DNA from: CAZDHT01 sp964505325 | GTDB taxonomy: Bacteria > Planctomycetota > PUPC01 | Length of the DNA stretch: 34,863 bases | Direction of reading: 5' to 3' | Assembly (NCBI GenBank): GCA_964505325.1 | Contig: CAZDHT010000023.1 | Coordinates: 1 to 34,863, forward strand | Part shown: positions 1-7,451 of the stretch, piece by piece | Numbering within the stretch: the stretch's first letter is position 1 | Layout of the letters: each line of letters begins with the position of its first letter | The notes under the pieces: model-generated | Told to the model about the DNA's origin: nothing | The model's database searches: none | What the model saw: only the letters and a program-made list of their open reading frames with translations | Position numbers and translations under genes: made by a program

Positions 1-1100
1 CCCCACTTCGCTTCGCAGTTCCGCTGCCACTGCCACTTGACCGCCAGCATGTTGGTCGGCGGCACGCACGCCTGGCCCCACGCAAACACGTCGGGATGGT
101 CCATCAACATCAGCAGGCTGCCCACCCCGCCCATCGAGCCGCCGAACGTGTGGACGGCGTCGGGGTCTATGCTGTAATACGGCTGCGTGATGAGCCAGCG
201 GACGAAGTCGACGTATCGCCCCTGCACGTAGTTCTTCATCGGGCCCTTGTCCGGCTTGGGGTCGCGGGCGGCGATGTGGAACTTCTTGCGGTTGTACTCG
301 TATGTGCTGCTGAATCCCCACCACCAGCAGCCCGCCTCGTGGGTGCGAATGCACACATCGGCGTACCTGGAGAAATCGCCGCCGCTGATGGGGCCGGAGT
401 AGCCGCCGAGGTAGACGCGGAGTTGCTTGGCCCGCGGGCCGGGCTTGTGGTTCTTGCGGACGCCGACCCAGTACGGGAAGGCGTAGACGTTGCTCATCGA
501 GTCGTTCCAGTCGTCGAGGTCGCGGTACTGGAGATAGACGCGGGCGCACTTGATCTTCGACTGCCAGATGAGGAGCGGAGCCGGCGTCTCGACCTTCTCG
601 GCCACCGGTCCCGCGGCGTTGCCCGCCGCGAGCGTCTTGTCCTCCGCGCCGTTGACGACCGCGGTCACGGCGTAGTGATACGCGCCAGCCTTCTTCGTGG
701 TGAGAACCAGCAGCCCCTCGTCCTCGGCCAGCGCCTTCGCGTTGCCCACGGCGTCGTCGGGGATCGGATCGACCACGTACCGCATGATGTCAAACGGCGG
801 ATCGTTCTTCCGCAGGCACTTGCGCTGGGCCATGTTCTCGAAGCCGAGGTGGCGCGACGAGCCCTGCGGGACCTTTCGCACGAGATGCTTCTCGTCCAGG
901 GTGGCTCTGCCGAGCGGCGCAGTGTCGCGGTAGACCCGGTACTCCGTCGCGTCGGCCGCCTCCTTCCACACCAGGAACACCTGGCCGGACCGGAACGTAG
1001 CTTTCAGAGCGGTCGGGGTCGCCGCCAGGACCGGCCACGCAAGCGCCACGATTAGCGGGACAATTCCACATCTGACCTTGGCTGCACGATTCAACATCAT
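1..1100 (-). CDS. Secreted alpha/beta-hydrolase (esterase-like), 3' end cut by window edge
   Basis: About 366 codons are open with no stop before the left edge, so the C-terminus is missing. The start is the ATG at 1100, preceded by AAGGAG at good spacing. The N-terminus is basic and then hydrophobic (signal peptide, about residues 1-24). A fibronectin-like stretch follows (VFLVWKEAADATEYRVYRD, then YHYAVTAVVNG). The second half resembles secreted polyhydroxybutyrate-depolymerase/feruloyl-esterase-like hydrolases. It contains the nucleophile elbow GGSMGG with Ser near residue 322, after a YSIDPDAVHTFG strand. The catalytic Asp and His would lie beyond the edge. It probably acts on an ester-linked polymer outside the cytoplasm; the substrate cannot be told. 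It is divergent from rpmE and separated from it by about 1 kb of repeats. Confidence 0.75.
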   Translation of the reverse strand, partial: MMLNRAAKVRCGIVPLIVALAWPVLAATPTALKATFRSGQVFLVWKEAADATEYRVYRDTAPLGRATLDEKHLVRKVPQGSSRHLGFENMAQRKCLRKNDPPFDIMRYVVDPIPDDAVGNAKALAEDEGLLVLTTKKAGAYHYAVTAVVNGAEDKTLAAGNAAGPVAEKVETPAPLLIWQSKIKCARVYLQYRDLDDWNDSMSNVYAFPYWVGVRKNHKPGPRAKQLRVYLGGYSGPISGGDFSRYADVCIRTHEAGCWWWGFSSTYEYNRKKFHIAARDPKPDKGPMKNYVQGRYVDFVRWLITQPYYSIDPDAVHTFGGSMGGVGSLLMLMDHPDVFAWGQACVPPTNMLAVKWQWQRNCEAKW

Positions 1101-1211
1101 CTCGTCTCCTTACCATAGACCAACAGCTACCCGGCCTGCGCGAGGTGCTCTCACGTCCCACGCTGATCGCGGCTGACAGCGCCTCACCATGTGAAGCGAG
1201 CTCGTGCCCGT

Positions 1212-1239
1212 ATGATAGCAAATTGACTCCGCGTGGCAA
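1212..1239 (-). promoter_or_regulatory. Candidate sigma70-type promoter of the esterase gene
   Basis: On the minus strand TTGCCA (1239-1234) is followed after 16 bp by TATCAT (1217-1212). This would leave a 5' leader of about 105 nt before the ATG at 1100. A TTGACA lies 7 bp further upstream but its spacing of 23 bp is too long. Confidence 0.4.
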
Positions 1240-1349
1240 ATGTCAACTGGGGATGAAGTCCACACATAACACCTCGGCCAAGTGAAGCGGAAAGCGGCGA
1301 CGTGAAGGCCCTGGCAGCATCGTTTGCTCAAACCGCAAATGGCCCCGGG

Positions 1350-1397
1350 AGAATTGGTATTATAAGTGCACACGTGTGCATTTATAATACCCATTCT
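1350..1397. repeat. Near-perfect 48-nt palindrome with outward TATAAT on each strand
   Basis: Two 24-nt arms meet at a central CAC|GTG. There is one mismatch pair (T1355 against C1392) and two G-T pairs (G1366 against T1381, and G1349 against T1398 at the outer edge). Because of the symmetry both strands carry TATAAT pointing outward from the centre. No T-tract follows, so a terminator is unlikely. It could be a dimeric operator, a bidirectional promoter core, or the end of a mobile element. Confidence 0.6.
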
Positions 1398-1577
1398 TGC
1401 GAGGAGGTGCGCGGAAGGCTTGCGCTATCCTAACGCCATTGTTGACGCGGCGCGCCGACGGAGCCGTTGTCCCGCATCTGGAGAGGGCTCTGGCTGTAGA
1501 CGGCCTCCACGAGCTCATCTTTGCCCACAAGTTCCTGGGCCCCGTTTCTGGAGCTGCGGAGCAGCGGCTGAACATAG

Positions 1578-1624
1578 CCCACGGCTTACATCTGGCCGCG
1601 GAGCGGCCAGATGTAAGCCGTGGG
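1578..1624. repeat. Perfect 22-bp stem, 3-nt loop hairpin
   Basis: The arms 1578-1599 and 1603-1624 are perfectly complementary over 22 bp around the loop GGA. The outer stem is CCCACGGC/GCCGTGGG. There is no T-run after it, so it does not look like a simple intrinsic terminator. No direct repeat flanks it. REP-like or structured RNA are the main alternatives. Confidence 0.75.
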
Positions 1625-1644
1625 AAAGCGGATAATGGATAAGA

Positions 1645-1696
1645 AGAGCCCCGTAAGGGCTGATTGGACGTTCCCAGTCACCCCTTACGGGGCTCT
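1645..1696. repeat. 15-bp stem hairpin with 22-nt loop
   Basis: AGAGCCCCGTAAGGG at 1645-1659 is the exact reverse complement of 1682-1696. The loop is 22 nt. It begins 20 nt after the preceding hairpin, so the two may form one structured unit. Confidence 0.6.
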
Positions 1697-1718
1697 GCGT
1701 AACTGCTGGACCACCTCA

Positions 1719-1750
1719 CCCCGGGCTCGCCCTGCGGGCCTCACCCGGGG
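1719..1750. repeat. GC-rich interrupted hairpin
   Basis: CCCCGGG at 1719-1725 pairs with CCCGGGG at 1744-1750, and an inner GCCC (1729-1732) pairs with GGGC (1736-1739). It is the third hairpin in the same cluster. Confidence 0.45.
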
Positions 1751-1903
1751 CTACGATCAACCGCCGCTACGCGGCTGCACCAGGACCTGCGTGACATGTG
1801 GGCAAAGATGAGCTCCACGAGGCCGGACAGGGCCGAGATCATGGACCTCGGCTGCGGCCGCGCGTGCCGGAGGGCCACATCGCATGGCTGGTTACATCCA
1901 CGA

Positions 1904-2043
1904 CAGGGTCATTCAATTCTCATCTGGAAACGGGCGAGGTCAATGCCCTCGGCTACAAATGACCCGGATTCCGCCGCTTCGGGGGCTGTAAGGGCAGTTC
2001 GCGAACCGCCCGTACAGCGGCAAGCGAGAATTGAATCACCCTG
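1904..2043. mobile_element. MITE-like element, 140 bp, with terminal inverted repeats and 6-bp target duplication
   Basis: The left end CAGGGTCATTCAATTCTC (1904-1921) and the reverse complement of the right end (2026-2043) match at 17 of 18 positions. The element is flanked directly on both sides by the same hexamer CCACGA (1898-1903 and 2044-2049), which is the expected target-site duplication. The interior has no coding capacity but contains a 34-nt palindrome centred on GTTCGCGAAC (1985-2018). Together these are the marks of a non-autonomous element moved in trans by an IS transposase encoded elsewhere. The parent IS family is not identified. The right end lies only 18 bp from the -35 box of the rpmE promoter. 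Confidence 0.75.
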
Positions 2044-2060
2044 CCACGAACCATTTTTGC

Positions 2061-2088
2061 TTGAAATCGGGGGAGGGTCGTCTATAAT
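2061..2088 (+). promoter_or_regulatory. Strong sigma70-type promoter of the rpmE-prfA operon
   Basis: TTGAAA (2061-2066), a 16-bp spacer and a perfect TATAAT (2083-2088) lie about 50 bp upstream of the rpmE start. The predicted transcript start is near 2095, giving a leader of about 45 nt. It is the only evident promoter for the downstream translation gene run. Confidence 0.75.
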
Positions 2089-2139
2089 GACGTGTCTGTC
2101 ATTTGGGGCTGCAAAGAGGCAGTTAGAGGCGATGACTCG

Positions 2140-2511
2140 ATGAAGAAGGACATTCACCCCGAATACAAGTCCGCGAGAATAACCTGTGTCTGTGGGAACG
2201 TCATTCAGACCCGCTCGACCAAGGGCGACTACGAGATCCAGATTTGCGCCAAGTGTCACCCGTTCTTCACGGGGAAGCAGAAGTTCGTCGACACGGCCGG
2301 CCGCGTCGAGAGGTTCCAGCGCCGCTACGCCAAGTTCGACGCGGAGAGGCAGACGGCGGAGGCAAAAGCTGCAGCGGAGCCGACACCAGCCCCCAAGGCG
2401 AAGCCAGCGCCCGAGCGGAGGCCGGCGCCACCGGCGGAGCCAAAGCCAGAGCCCGCGTCTGCCAAGCCTGCTGACAGCACAGACACGCCTCCAGAAAGCA
2501 CCGAGACATAG
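2140..2511 (+). CDS. rpmE: Ribosomal protein bL31, zinc-binding type, with long C-terminal tail
   Basis: 123 aa. The ATG at 2140 gives the family N-terminus MKKDIHPEYK; an in-frame upstream codon at 2092 would add an unrelated leader that overlaps the predicted transcript start. Four cysteines, two in ITCVCGNV and two in CAKCHPFF, mark the zinc-binding form. The family core KQKFVDTAGRVERFQRRY follows and ends near residue 65-70. The remaining 50 or so residues are an Ala/Pro/Lys/Glu-rich low-complexity tail absent from ordinary bL31 proteins of 66-90 aa. bL31 sits at the central protuberance of the large ribosomal subunit, forming the inter-subunit bridge B1b. It is first in an operon with prfA and prmC, a common bacterial order. 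Confidence 0.95.
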   Translation: MKKDIHPEYKSARITCVCGNVIQTRSTKGDYEIQICAKCHPFFTGKQKFVDTAGRVERFQRRYAKFDAERQTAEAKAAAEPTPAPKAKPAPERRPAPPAEPKPEPASAKPADSTDTPPESTET

Positions 2512-2526
2512 CCCGGGGAGGCCATC

Positions 2527-3627
2527 ATGCTGAAGGGCCCCCTCCTCAACCGGCTGGCCCAGCTTGCCGCCCGGGCCGATGAACTCGAAAAACTGCTGGC
2601 CGACCCCGAGGTCATCAGCAATCAGGCCACGTACCGCAACCACGCGAAGGAATACGGCTTCGCGTCGCGCGCCGCGGCCAAGCACCGCCACCTGATGTCG
2701 CTCGAACGCCGGCGCCAGGAAGCGGCGGATATTCTGAAGGAAGCGACCGACGAGGAGCTCGCTCAACTCGCCCAGGAGGAGCTGGCAGAGATCGAGGGCG
2801 AACAGGCCGAGCTCGAGGCCGAGATCAAGAACCTGCTGATCCACGAAGACGCGGACGCCCGGCGCGACGTGATCATCGAAATCCGCGCCGGAACCGGTGG
2901 CGAGGAGGCAGCCCTGTTCGCAGCAGACCTGTTCCGGATGTACGGCAAGTATGCCGAGTCCAAAGGCTGGAAGACGGACATCGTGTCCTCCCATTCGACC
3001 GAGCTGGGCGGATTCAAGGAGGTCGTGTTCGACGTGAAAGGCGAGAACGTCTACAGCGAGCTGCGCCACGAGAGCGGCGGGCACCGCGTCCAGCGGGTGC
3101 CCGTGACGGAGGCGGGCGGCCGCATCCACACCTCGGCGGTCACCATCGCCGTTCTGCCCGAGGCCGAGGAGGTCGACGTGCAGATCAACAACGACGATCT
3201 GAAGGTGGACCGGTTCCGCGCCTCCGGCCCAGGCGGGCAGCACGTCAACAAGACCGCGTCCGCGATCCGGATCACCCACCTCCCGACCGAGCTGGTGGTA
3301 TCCTGCCAGGACGAGAAGAGCCAGCATAAGAACCTGGCCAAGGCGATGCGGGTGCTTCGAAGCCGCCTGTACGAGCGCGAACTCGCCGCGAAGAAGCAGG
3401 CTCGCGACGCCGCCCGCAAATCGCAAATCGGGTCCGGAGACCGCAGCGACCGTGTGCGCACGTACAACTATCCGCAAAACCGCGTGACCGACCACCGACT
3501 GGGCAAGAACTACTCGCTCGAACAGGTCGTCGCCGGCGGATTGCAGAAGCTGATAGCGGACCTGACGGAAATGCACCGAGAGCGGCAGCTCGGCGAGCTC
3601 GACCAGAAGAACGCGGACAATGACTAA
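2527..3627 (+). CDS. prfA: Peptide chain release factor 1
   Basis: 366 aa, normal RF1 length. It reads stop codons UAA and UAG in the ribosomal A site and triggers release of the finished peptide. The codon-recognition tripeptide is PVT (residues 192-194, in VQRVPVTEAGGRIHTSA), the RF1 type rather than the SPF of RF2. The peptidyl-hydrolysis motif GGQ is at 236-238 in SGPGGQHVNKTASA. The ATG at 2527 follows a GGAGG ribosome binding site. The gene starts 15 bp after rpmE and its end overlaps the start of prmC, whose product methylates this GGQ glutamine. Confidence 0.97.
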   Translation: MLKGPLLNRLAQLAARADELEKLLADPEVISNQATYRNHAKEYGFASRAAAKHRHLMSLERRRQEAADILKEATDEELAQLAQEELAEIEGEQAELEAEIKNLLIHEDADARRDVIIEIRAGTGGEEAALFAADLFRMYGKYAESKGWKTDIVSSHSTELGGFKEVVFDVKGENVYSELRHESGGHRVQRVPVTEAGGRIHTSAVTIAVLPEAEEVDVQINNDDLKVDRFRASGPGGQHVNKTASAIRITHLPTELVVSCQDEKSQHKNLAKAMRVLRSRLYERELAAKKQARDAARKSQIGSGDRSDRVRTYNYPQNRVTDHRLGKNYSLEQVVAGGLQKLIADLTEMHRERQLGELDQKNADND

Positions 3628-4510
3628 CGGCTGGAAAGTCCTCGACCTGATCAACGTCACCAAGTCGTTCTTTGAGAGAAAGGGCATCGTTGACGCGCAG
3701 GGCCGCGGCACCGCCCGGCTGGACGCCGAGCTCCTGCTCGCGGAAGTGCTGGGGTGCGGGCGGATCGACCTCTACCTGCGGTTCGGCGAGGCGGTGGACG
3801 AAGCGCGACTCGCCGCGTTCCGCGAGCTGGTGAGACGCCGCGGCGAGCGGCAGCCGGTCAAGCAGATCCTCGGCCGGTGCGAGTTCATGTCGCACGAGTT
3901 CGACGTCTCCCCGGATGTCCTGATCCCTCGGCCGGAGACAGAGACGGTGGTCGAGCAGACGCTCGCCGTGCTTGGAGACGGGCCGGGGATGGTGGCGGAC
4001 ATCGGCACCGGCTGTGGCAACATCGCCATCTCCATCGCGCTGGCACGGCCCGAGGCAACGGTCTATGCGACGGACATCTCCGAGGCGGCGCTGGCAGTGG
4101 CGGAGCGGAACGTGCGGAAACGCGGCGTCTCTGAACGCGTGACGCTGCTCGCCGGCGACTTGTTCGAGCCGTTGACCGGCAGGAACCTCGAGGGCAGGCT
4201 GGACTGCATAGCCTCCAATCCGCCCTACGTGGCGGAGTCGGAGCTCTCCGGCCTGATGCCGGAGGTGGCTCGATACGAACCGCGCGTTGCTCTGGTGTCG
4301 GACCAGGATGGGATGGGACACACGCTGCGGATTCTGGAAGCGGCGCCGAGGTTCCTTCGCGACGGCGGCGCCCTGGTGCTCGAAATGAGCCCGTTCACCG
4401 CCGAGCGGGCCCGGGCCGCGGCGGAGGCAAACGATGCCTACGACAAAGTGCGAACGAAGCACGACCTGGGCAAGGTCGAGCGGGTTCTGATGGCCGAAAA
4501 GAGAGCGTAG
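3620..4510 (+). CDS. prmC: Release factor glutamine N5-methyltransferase
   Basis: 296 aa. It transfers a methyl group from S-adenosylmethionine to the GGQ glutamine of release factors. The N-terminal helical domain spans about residues 1-100. It includes the conserved PVKQILGRCEFM and LIPRPETETVVE, which positions the substrate. The Rossmann-type SAM site is VADIGTGCGNIAISIA (125-140). The glutamine-binding catalytic motif NPPY is at 200-203. The ATG at 3620 overlaps the end of prfA by 8 bp, suggesting translational coupling of the factor and its modifying enzyme. Its stop abuts the murA start with no spacer. Confidence 0.96.
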   Translation: MTNGWKVLDLINVTKSFFERKGIVDAQGRGTARLDAELLLAEVLGCGRIDLYLRFGEAVDEARLAAFRELVRRRGERQPVKQILGRCEFMSHEFDVSPDVLIPRPETETVVEQTLAVLGDGPGMVADIGTGCGNIAISIALARPEATVYATDISEAALAVAERNVRKRGVSERVTLLAGDLFEPLTGRNLEGRLDCIASNPPYVAESELSGLMPEVARYEPRVALVSDQDGMGHTLRILEAAPRFLRDGGALVLEMSPFTAERARAAAEANDAYDKVRTKHDLGKVERVLMAEKRA

Positions 4511-5810
4511 ATGGATCGGTTCGATATTGAGGGCGGAACGAGACTCGAAGGCGAGGTCACCGTCACGGGGGCCAAAAACGCGGCCCTGCCGCTGATGGCC
4601 GCTGCAATTCTGTCGTCCGGCACCACCCGCCTGAAGGGCGTCCCGGAGCTTCGCGACATCGACACCATGTCGGACATCCTGCACGCGGTCGGCGTCGAGG
4701 TCAGACGCGCCGCCGACGGCACGCTGGAGATCACCCCGACCGATGAGTCGGTGTGCAAAGCCCCCTATAAGCTGGTGAGCAAGATGCGCGGCAGCATCTG
4801 CGTGCTCGGCCCGTTGCTCGCGAAACGCGGCCGGGCGCTCGTGTCGATGCCGGGCGGCTGCGTGATCGGCGTCCGGCCGATCGATCTGCACCTGAAGGGC
4901 ATGCGGGCGCTGGGGGCGGATCTGGAGCTGGACGACGGCTACGTCAACGCAACGGCGAAGCGGCTCACCGGTGCGGAAATCTACCTGGGCGGCGCCTTCG
5001 GATCCACGACGCTGGGCACCTGCAACGTGATGATGGCGGCCTCTCTAGCCGAGGGCCAGACCATTATCGAGTGCGCCGCGTGCGAGCCGGAGATTGTCGA
5101 CGTGGCCGCCATGCTCACCAAGATGGGCGCCCGGATCGTAGGCGCCGGAAGCCACCGCATCGCTGTCGACGGCGTCCGCGAACTCAAGGCGGTCGAGCAC
5201 GAGGTCATCCCCGACCGCATCGTGGCGGGCACGTTCATGGCCGCCGCCGCGCTGACGCGTGGCCGCATCACGATCAACGGTGCGCGGCTCGACCACCTCA
5301 CCGCTGTGGTCGACACCCTGCGAAAGATCGGCGTGTCGGTCGAGCCGGCGGACGGCGGGTGCTGCGTGAGCGCGAAGGACCGGCTCTGCGCTACGGATGT
5401 CGTCGCCCTGCCCTATCCCGGGGTGCCGACCGACATCCAGGCACAGATCTCGGCAGTCCTCGCCACCGCGCAGGGCATCAGCATCGTCACCGACAAGGTA
5501 TTCCCCGACCGGTTCATGCACGTCGCCGAGCTGAACCGGCTGGGGGTCGAGATACGCAAGGAAGGGTCGAGCGCCATCATCATCGGCAAGCCGAAGCTGC
5601 GCGGCGCCGAGGTGATGGCGTCGGACCTGCGCGCCAGTGCCGCCCTGGTCCTTGCCGGGGTGGCGGCGGAGGGCAAGACGATCGTTCATCGCGTCTACCA
5701 CGTCGATCGCGGCTACCACTGCATCGAAAATGACCTGAACNNNNNNNNNNCTGAACCGCCTGGGCGCGCGGATCGAGCGCACCCAGGAGGATCCCAAGGA
5801 GCTGTCGTGA
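4511..5810 (+). CDS. murA: UDP-N-acetylglucosamine 1-carboxyvinyltransferase (interrupted by an assembly gap)
   Basis: This enzyme makes the first committed step of peptidoglycan synthesis, transferring enolpyruvate from PEP to UDP-GlcNAc in the cytoplasm. KNAAL near the N-terminus and the active-site loop PGGCVIGVRPIDLH are present. The loop keeps Cys, the residue alkylated by fosfomycin (Asp in naturally resistant versions). A run of ten N at 5741-5750 breaks the frame as written. Before the gap the frame ends HCIENDLN; after it, in another frame, it continues LNRLGARIER and stops at 5808-5810. Merging the six shared bases (ctgaac) gives IENDLNRLGARIER, which fits the family C-terminus, and a protein of 427 aa. 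The gene is therefore probably intact. It starts directly at the prmC stop. Confidence 0.93.
5741..5750. other. Assembly gap (10 N) inside murA, probably zero or negative length
   Basis: The sequence left of the gap ends in ctgaac and the sequence right of it begins with ctgaac. Collapsing this 6-base overlap restores the murA frame, so the Ns are most likely scaffolding filler over an unjoined overlap rather than missing DNA. Confidence 0.8.
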
Positions 5811-5819
5811 GAGGCGAAC

Positions 5820-7145
5820 ATGTTTGAATCGATCACCCGGGCCCTGGACAGCGTGTTCAGCGGCCTCCGCAAGCGCGGGAAACTGACGGAGGCCAATATC
5901 CGGGACGGCATGCGGGAGATCCGCATGGCCCTGCTGGAGGCGGACGTCAGCTACAAGGTCGCCAAGGACTTCGCCGCCGCCTGTACGGAGCAGGCCGTCG
6001 GACAGGAGATCATCAAGAGCATCAAGCCGGCGCAGCAGATCGTCAAGATCGTGCATGACGAGCTGGTCAAGCTGATGGGCGAGGCGGATGTTTCGCTGCC
6101 CCTCGCCAAACGCGGCCGCCCCGGGGTCATCATGATGCTCGGGCTGCAGGGCGGCGGCAAGACCACGACCTGCGCCAAGCTGGCCCGCTTGGCCGCTAAG
6201 AAGGGCCGCACGCCGCTGCTGGTGGCGGCGGATGTCCAGCGCCCGGCCGGTGTGAAGCAACTGCAACTTCTCGGCGAGCAGATCGACGTGCCGGTATTCA
6301 CCGAGAAGTTCAGCCCGCCGCGCATCTGCGCGATGGGGCTCAAGTACGCCCAGGCGAACGACCGCGATCTCGTCATCCTCGACACGGCAGGCCGGCTCCA
6401 CATCGACCAGCCGCTGATGGAGGAACTGAAGAAGATCGTGTCGAAGGCCGCACCCGACCAGAAGCTGCTGGTCGCCAACGCGATGACCGGCCAGGACGCC
6501 GTGAACAGCGCCGACGAGTTCAACAAGCAGCTCGACATCGACGGCGTCATCCTGACGATGCTCGACGGCGACGCGCGGGGCGGCGCCGCACTGTCGATCC
6601 GCGCGGTCACCGGATGCCCCATCAAGTTCGTCGGCGTGGGCGAGAAGATCGACACCCTCGAGGAGTTCCATCCCGACCGGATGGCCGGGCGAATCCTTGG
6701 GATGGGCGACGTGGTCTCCCTGGTCGAGAAGGCGCAGGAGACCATGGACAAGGAACGCGCCATCAAGTTCCAGAAGAAGCTTCAGAAGGCGACGTTCACC
6801 CTGGACGACATGCTTGAGCAGTTTCAGCAGCTCAAGCGCATGGGCCCCCTGCCCGACCTGCTCGCCAAGATCCCAGGCCTCAGCGGCGCGCTGGGCGGCC
6901 AGGAGCTCGACGAGTCGGAGTTCACGCACATCGAGGCAATTATCCAGTCGATGACGCTCGAAGAACGAATGCGGCCGGAGATCATTGACGGGAGGCGGCG
7001 CCTTCGGATATCATCTGGCAGCGGCACCACCGTGCAGGACGTGAATTCGCTGCTCAAGGAATTCAAGTTCATGAAGAAGAAGATCAAACAGGGAATGCGA
7101 GGCCGGGGAGGCGGCTTCACGGGGCTGGGCTTCCCCATGCGATAA
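5820..7145 (+). CDS. ffh: Signal recognition particle protein (SRP54/Ffh)
   Basis: 441 aa. It is the GTPase that binds signal sequences of nascent membrane proteins together with 4.5S RNA and docks on FtsY. The N domain comprises about residues 1-90. The G domain carries the P-loop GLQGGGKTTT (108-117), DTAGRLH (188-194) and the family hallmark DGDARGGAALS. The last 120 residues form the methionine-containing M domain, with the RNA-binding region around GSGTTVQDVNSLLKEF. The C-terminal tail is short and glycine-rich. The ATG at 5820 lies 9 bp after murA. Its place between murA and rpsP follows the common ffh-rpsP-trmD-rplS order of bacteria. Confidence 0.97.
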   Translation: MFESITRALDSVFSGLRKRGKLTEANIRDGMREIRMALLEADVSYKVAKDFAAACTEQAVGQEIIKSIKPAQQIVKIVHDELVKLMGEADVSLPLAKRGRPGVIMMLGLQGGGKTTTCAKLARLAAKKGRTPLLVAADVQRPAGVKQLQLLGEQIDVPVFTEKFSPPRICAMGLKYAQANDRDLVILDTAGRLHIDQPLMEELKKIVSKAAPDQKLLVANAMTGQDAVNSADEFNKQLDIDGVILTMLDGDARGGAALSIRAVTGCPIKFVGVGEKIDTLEEFHPDRMAGRILGMGDVVSLVEKAQETMDKERAIKFQKKLQKATFTLDDMLEQFQQLKRMGPLPDLLAKIPGLSGALGGQELDESEFTHIEAIIQSMTLEERMRPEIIDGRRRLRISSGSGTTVQDVNSLLKEFKFMKKKIKQGMRGRGGGFTGLGFPMR

Positions 7146-7161
7146 CTAAGGAGGACACGAT

Positions 7162-7413
7162 TTGGCTACACGCATCAGGCTGAAGAGGATGGGCGCCCCG
7201 AAGAAACCGTTCTTCCGGATCGATGTGTTTCACAGCCGCGCGCCGCGCGACGGCAAGAGCCTCGAAACCGTAGGGACCTACAATCCGCTGGCCGAAGAGG
7301 AGCCGGACAAGGTGGTCCTCAAACGGGACCGCGTCATCTTCTGGCTCGACCGTGGCGCGAAACCAACGGAAACGGTCGCCAGCATCCTGAGGAAGAACGG
7401 CATCCACGTGTGA
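7162..7413 (+). CDS. rpsP: Ribosomal protein bS16
   Basis: 83 aa. It is a small-subunit protein needed for 30S assembly. The typical N-terminus MATRIRLKRMGAPKKPFFRI and the YNPLAEEEP segment are clear. The start codon is TTG at 7162, chosen because it gives the conserved N-terminus and sits 7-8 bp after a strong AAGGAGG. It is 16 bp downstream of ffh. In many bacteria rimM follows rpsP; here trmD comes next. Confidence 0.96.
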   Translation: MATRIRLKRMGAPKKPFFRIDVFHSRAPRDGKSLETVGTYNPLAEEEPDKVVLKRDRVIFWLDRGAKPTETVASILRKNGIHV

Positions 7414-7451
7414 TTCCGGCCCCGGCCGGGCTCTGAACGAGGACCCAGTTG

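Larger units (their letters stand above)
1502..1824. repeat. Pair of 27-bp inverted repeats enclosing hairpins
   Basis: The segment 1502-1528 and the reverse complement of 1798-1824 agree at 24 of 27 positions. They share an 18-nt core, GAGCTCATCTTTGCCCAC. The three differences are contiguous (CAC against GTG), as if that triplet were inverted. The interior holds the hairpins at 1578-1624, 1645-1696 and 1719-1750. It may be a composite repeat or a decayed element; no transposase remnant is recognisable inside. Confidence 0.5.
1101..2139. other. Gene-free, palindrome-rich intergenic region
   Basis: About 1 kb lies between the divergent esterase gene and rpmE. Short open frames occur here on both strands, but none has a convincing ribosome binding site or recognisable product. 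The stretch holds a 48-nt palindrome, an inverted repeat pair, three strong hairpins, a MITE-like element and the rpmE promoter, each listed separately. It looks like a site where small mobile or repeat elements have accumulated. Confidence 0.7.

Noticed and set aside
96..1055. A 319-codon open frame on the plus strand over the esterase gene
   Set aside because: No ribosome binding site or known domain; the minus strand gives a signal peptide and an esterase motif.
1360..2143. Several short open frames in the intergenic region, two sharing WAKMSS
   Set aside because: The shared peptide comes from the inverted 27-bp repeat read on both strands, not from related genes; no start sites or homologous features support coding.
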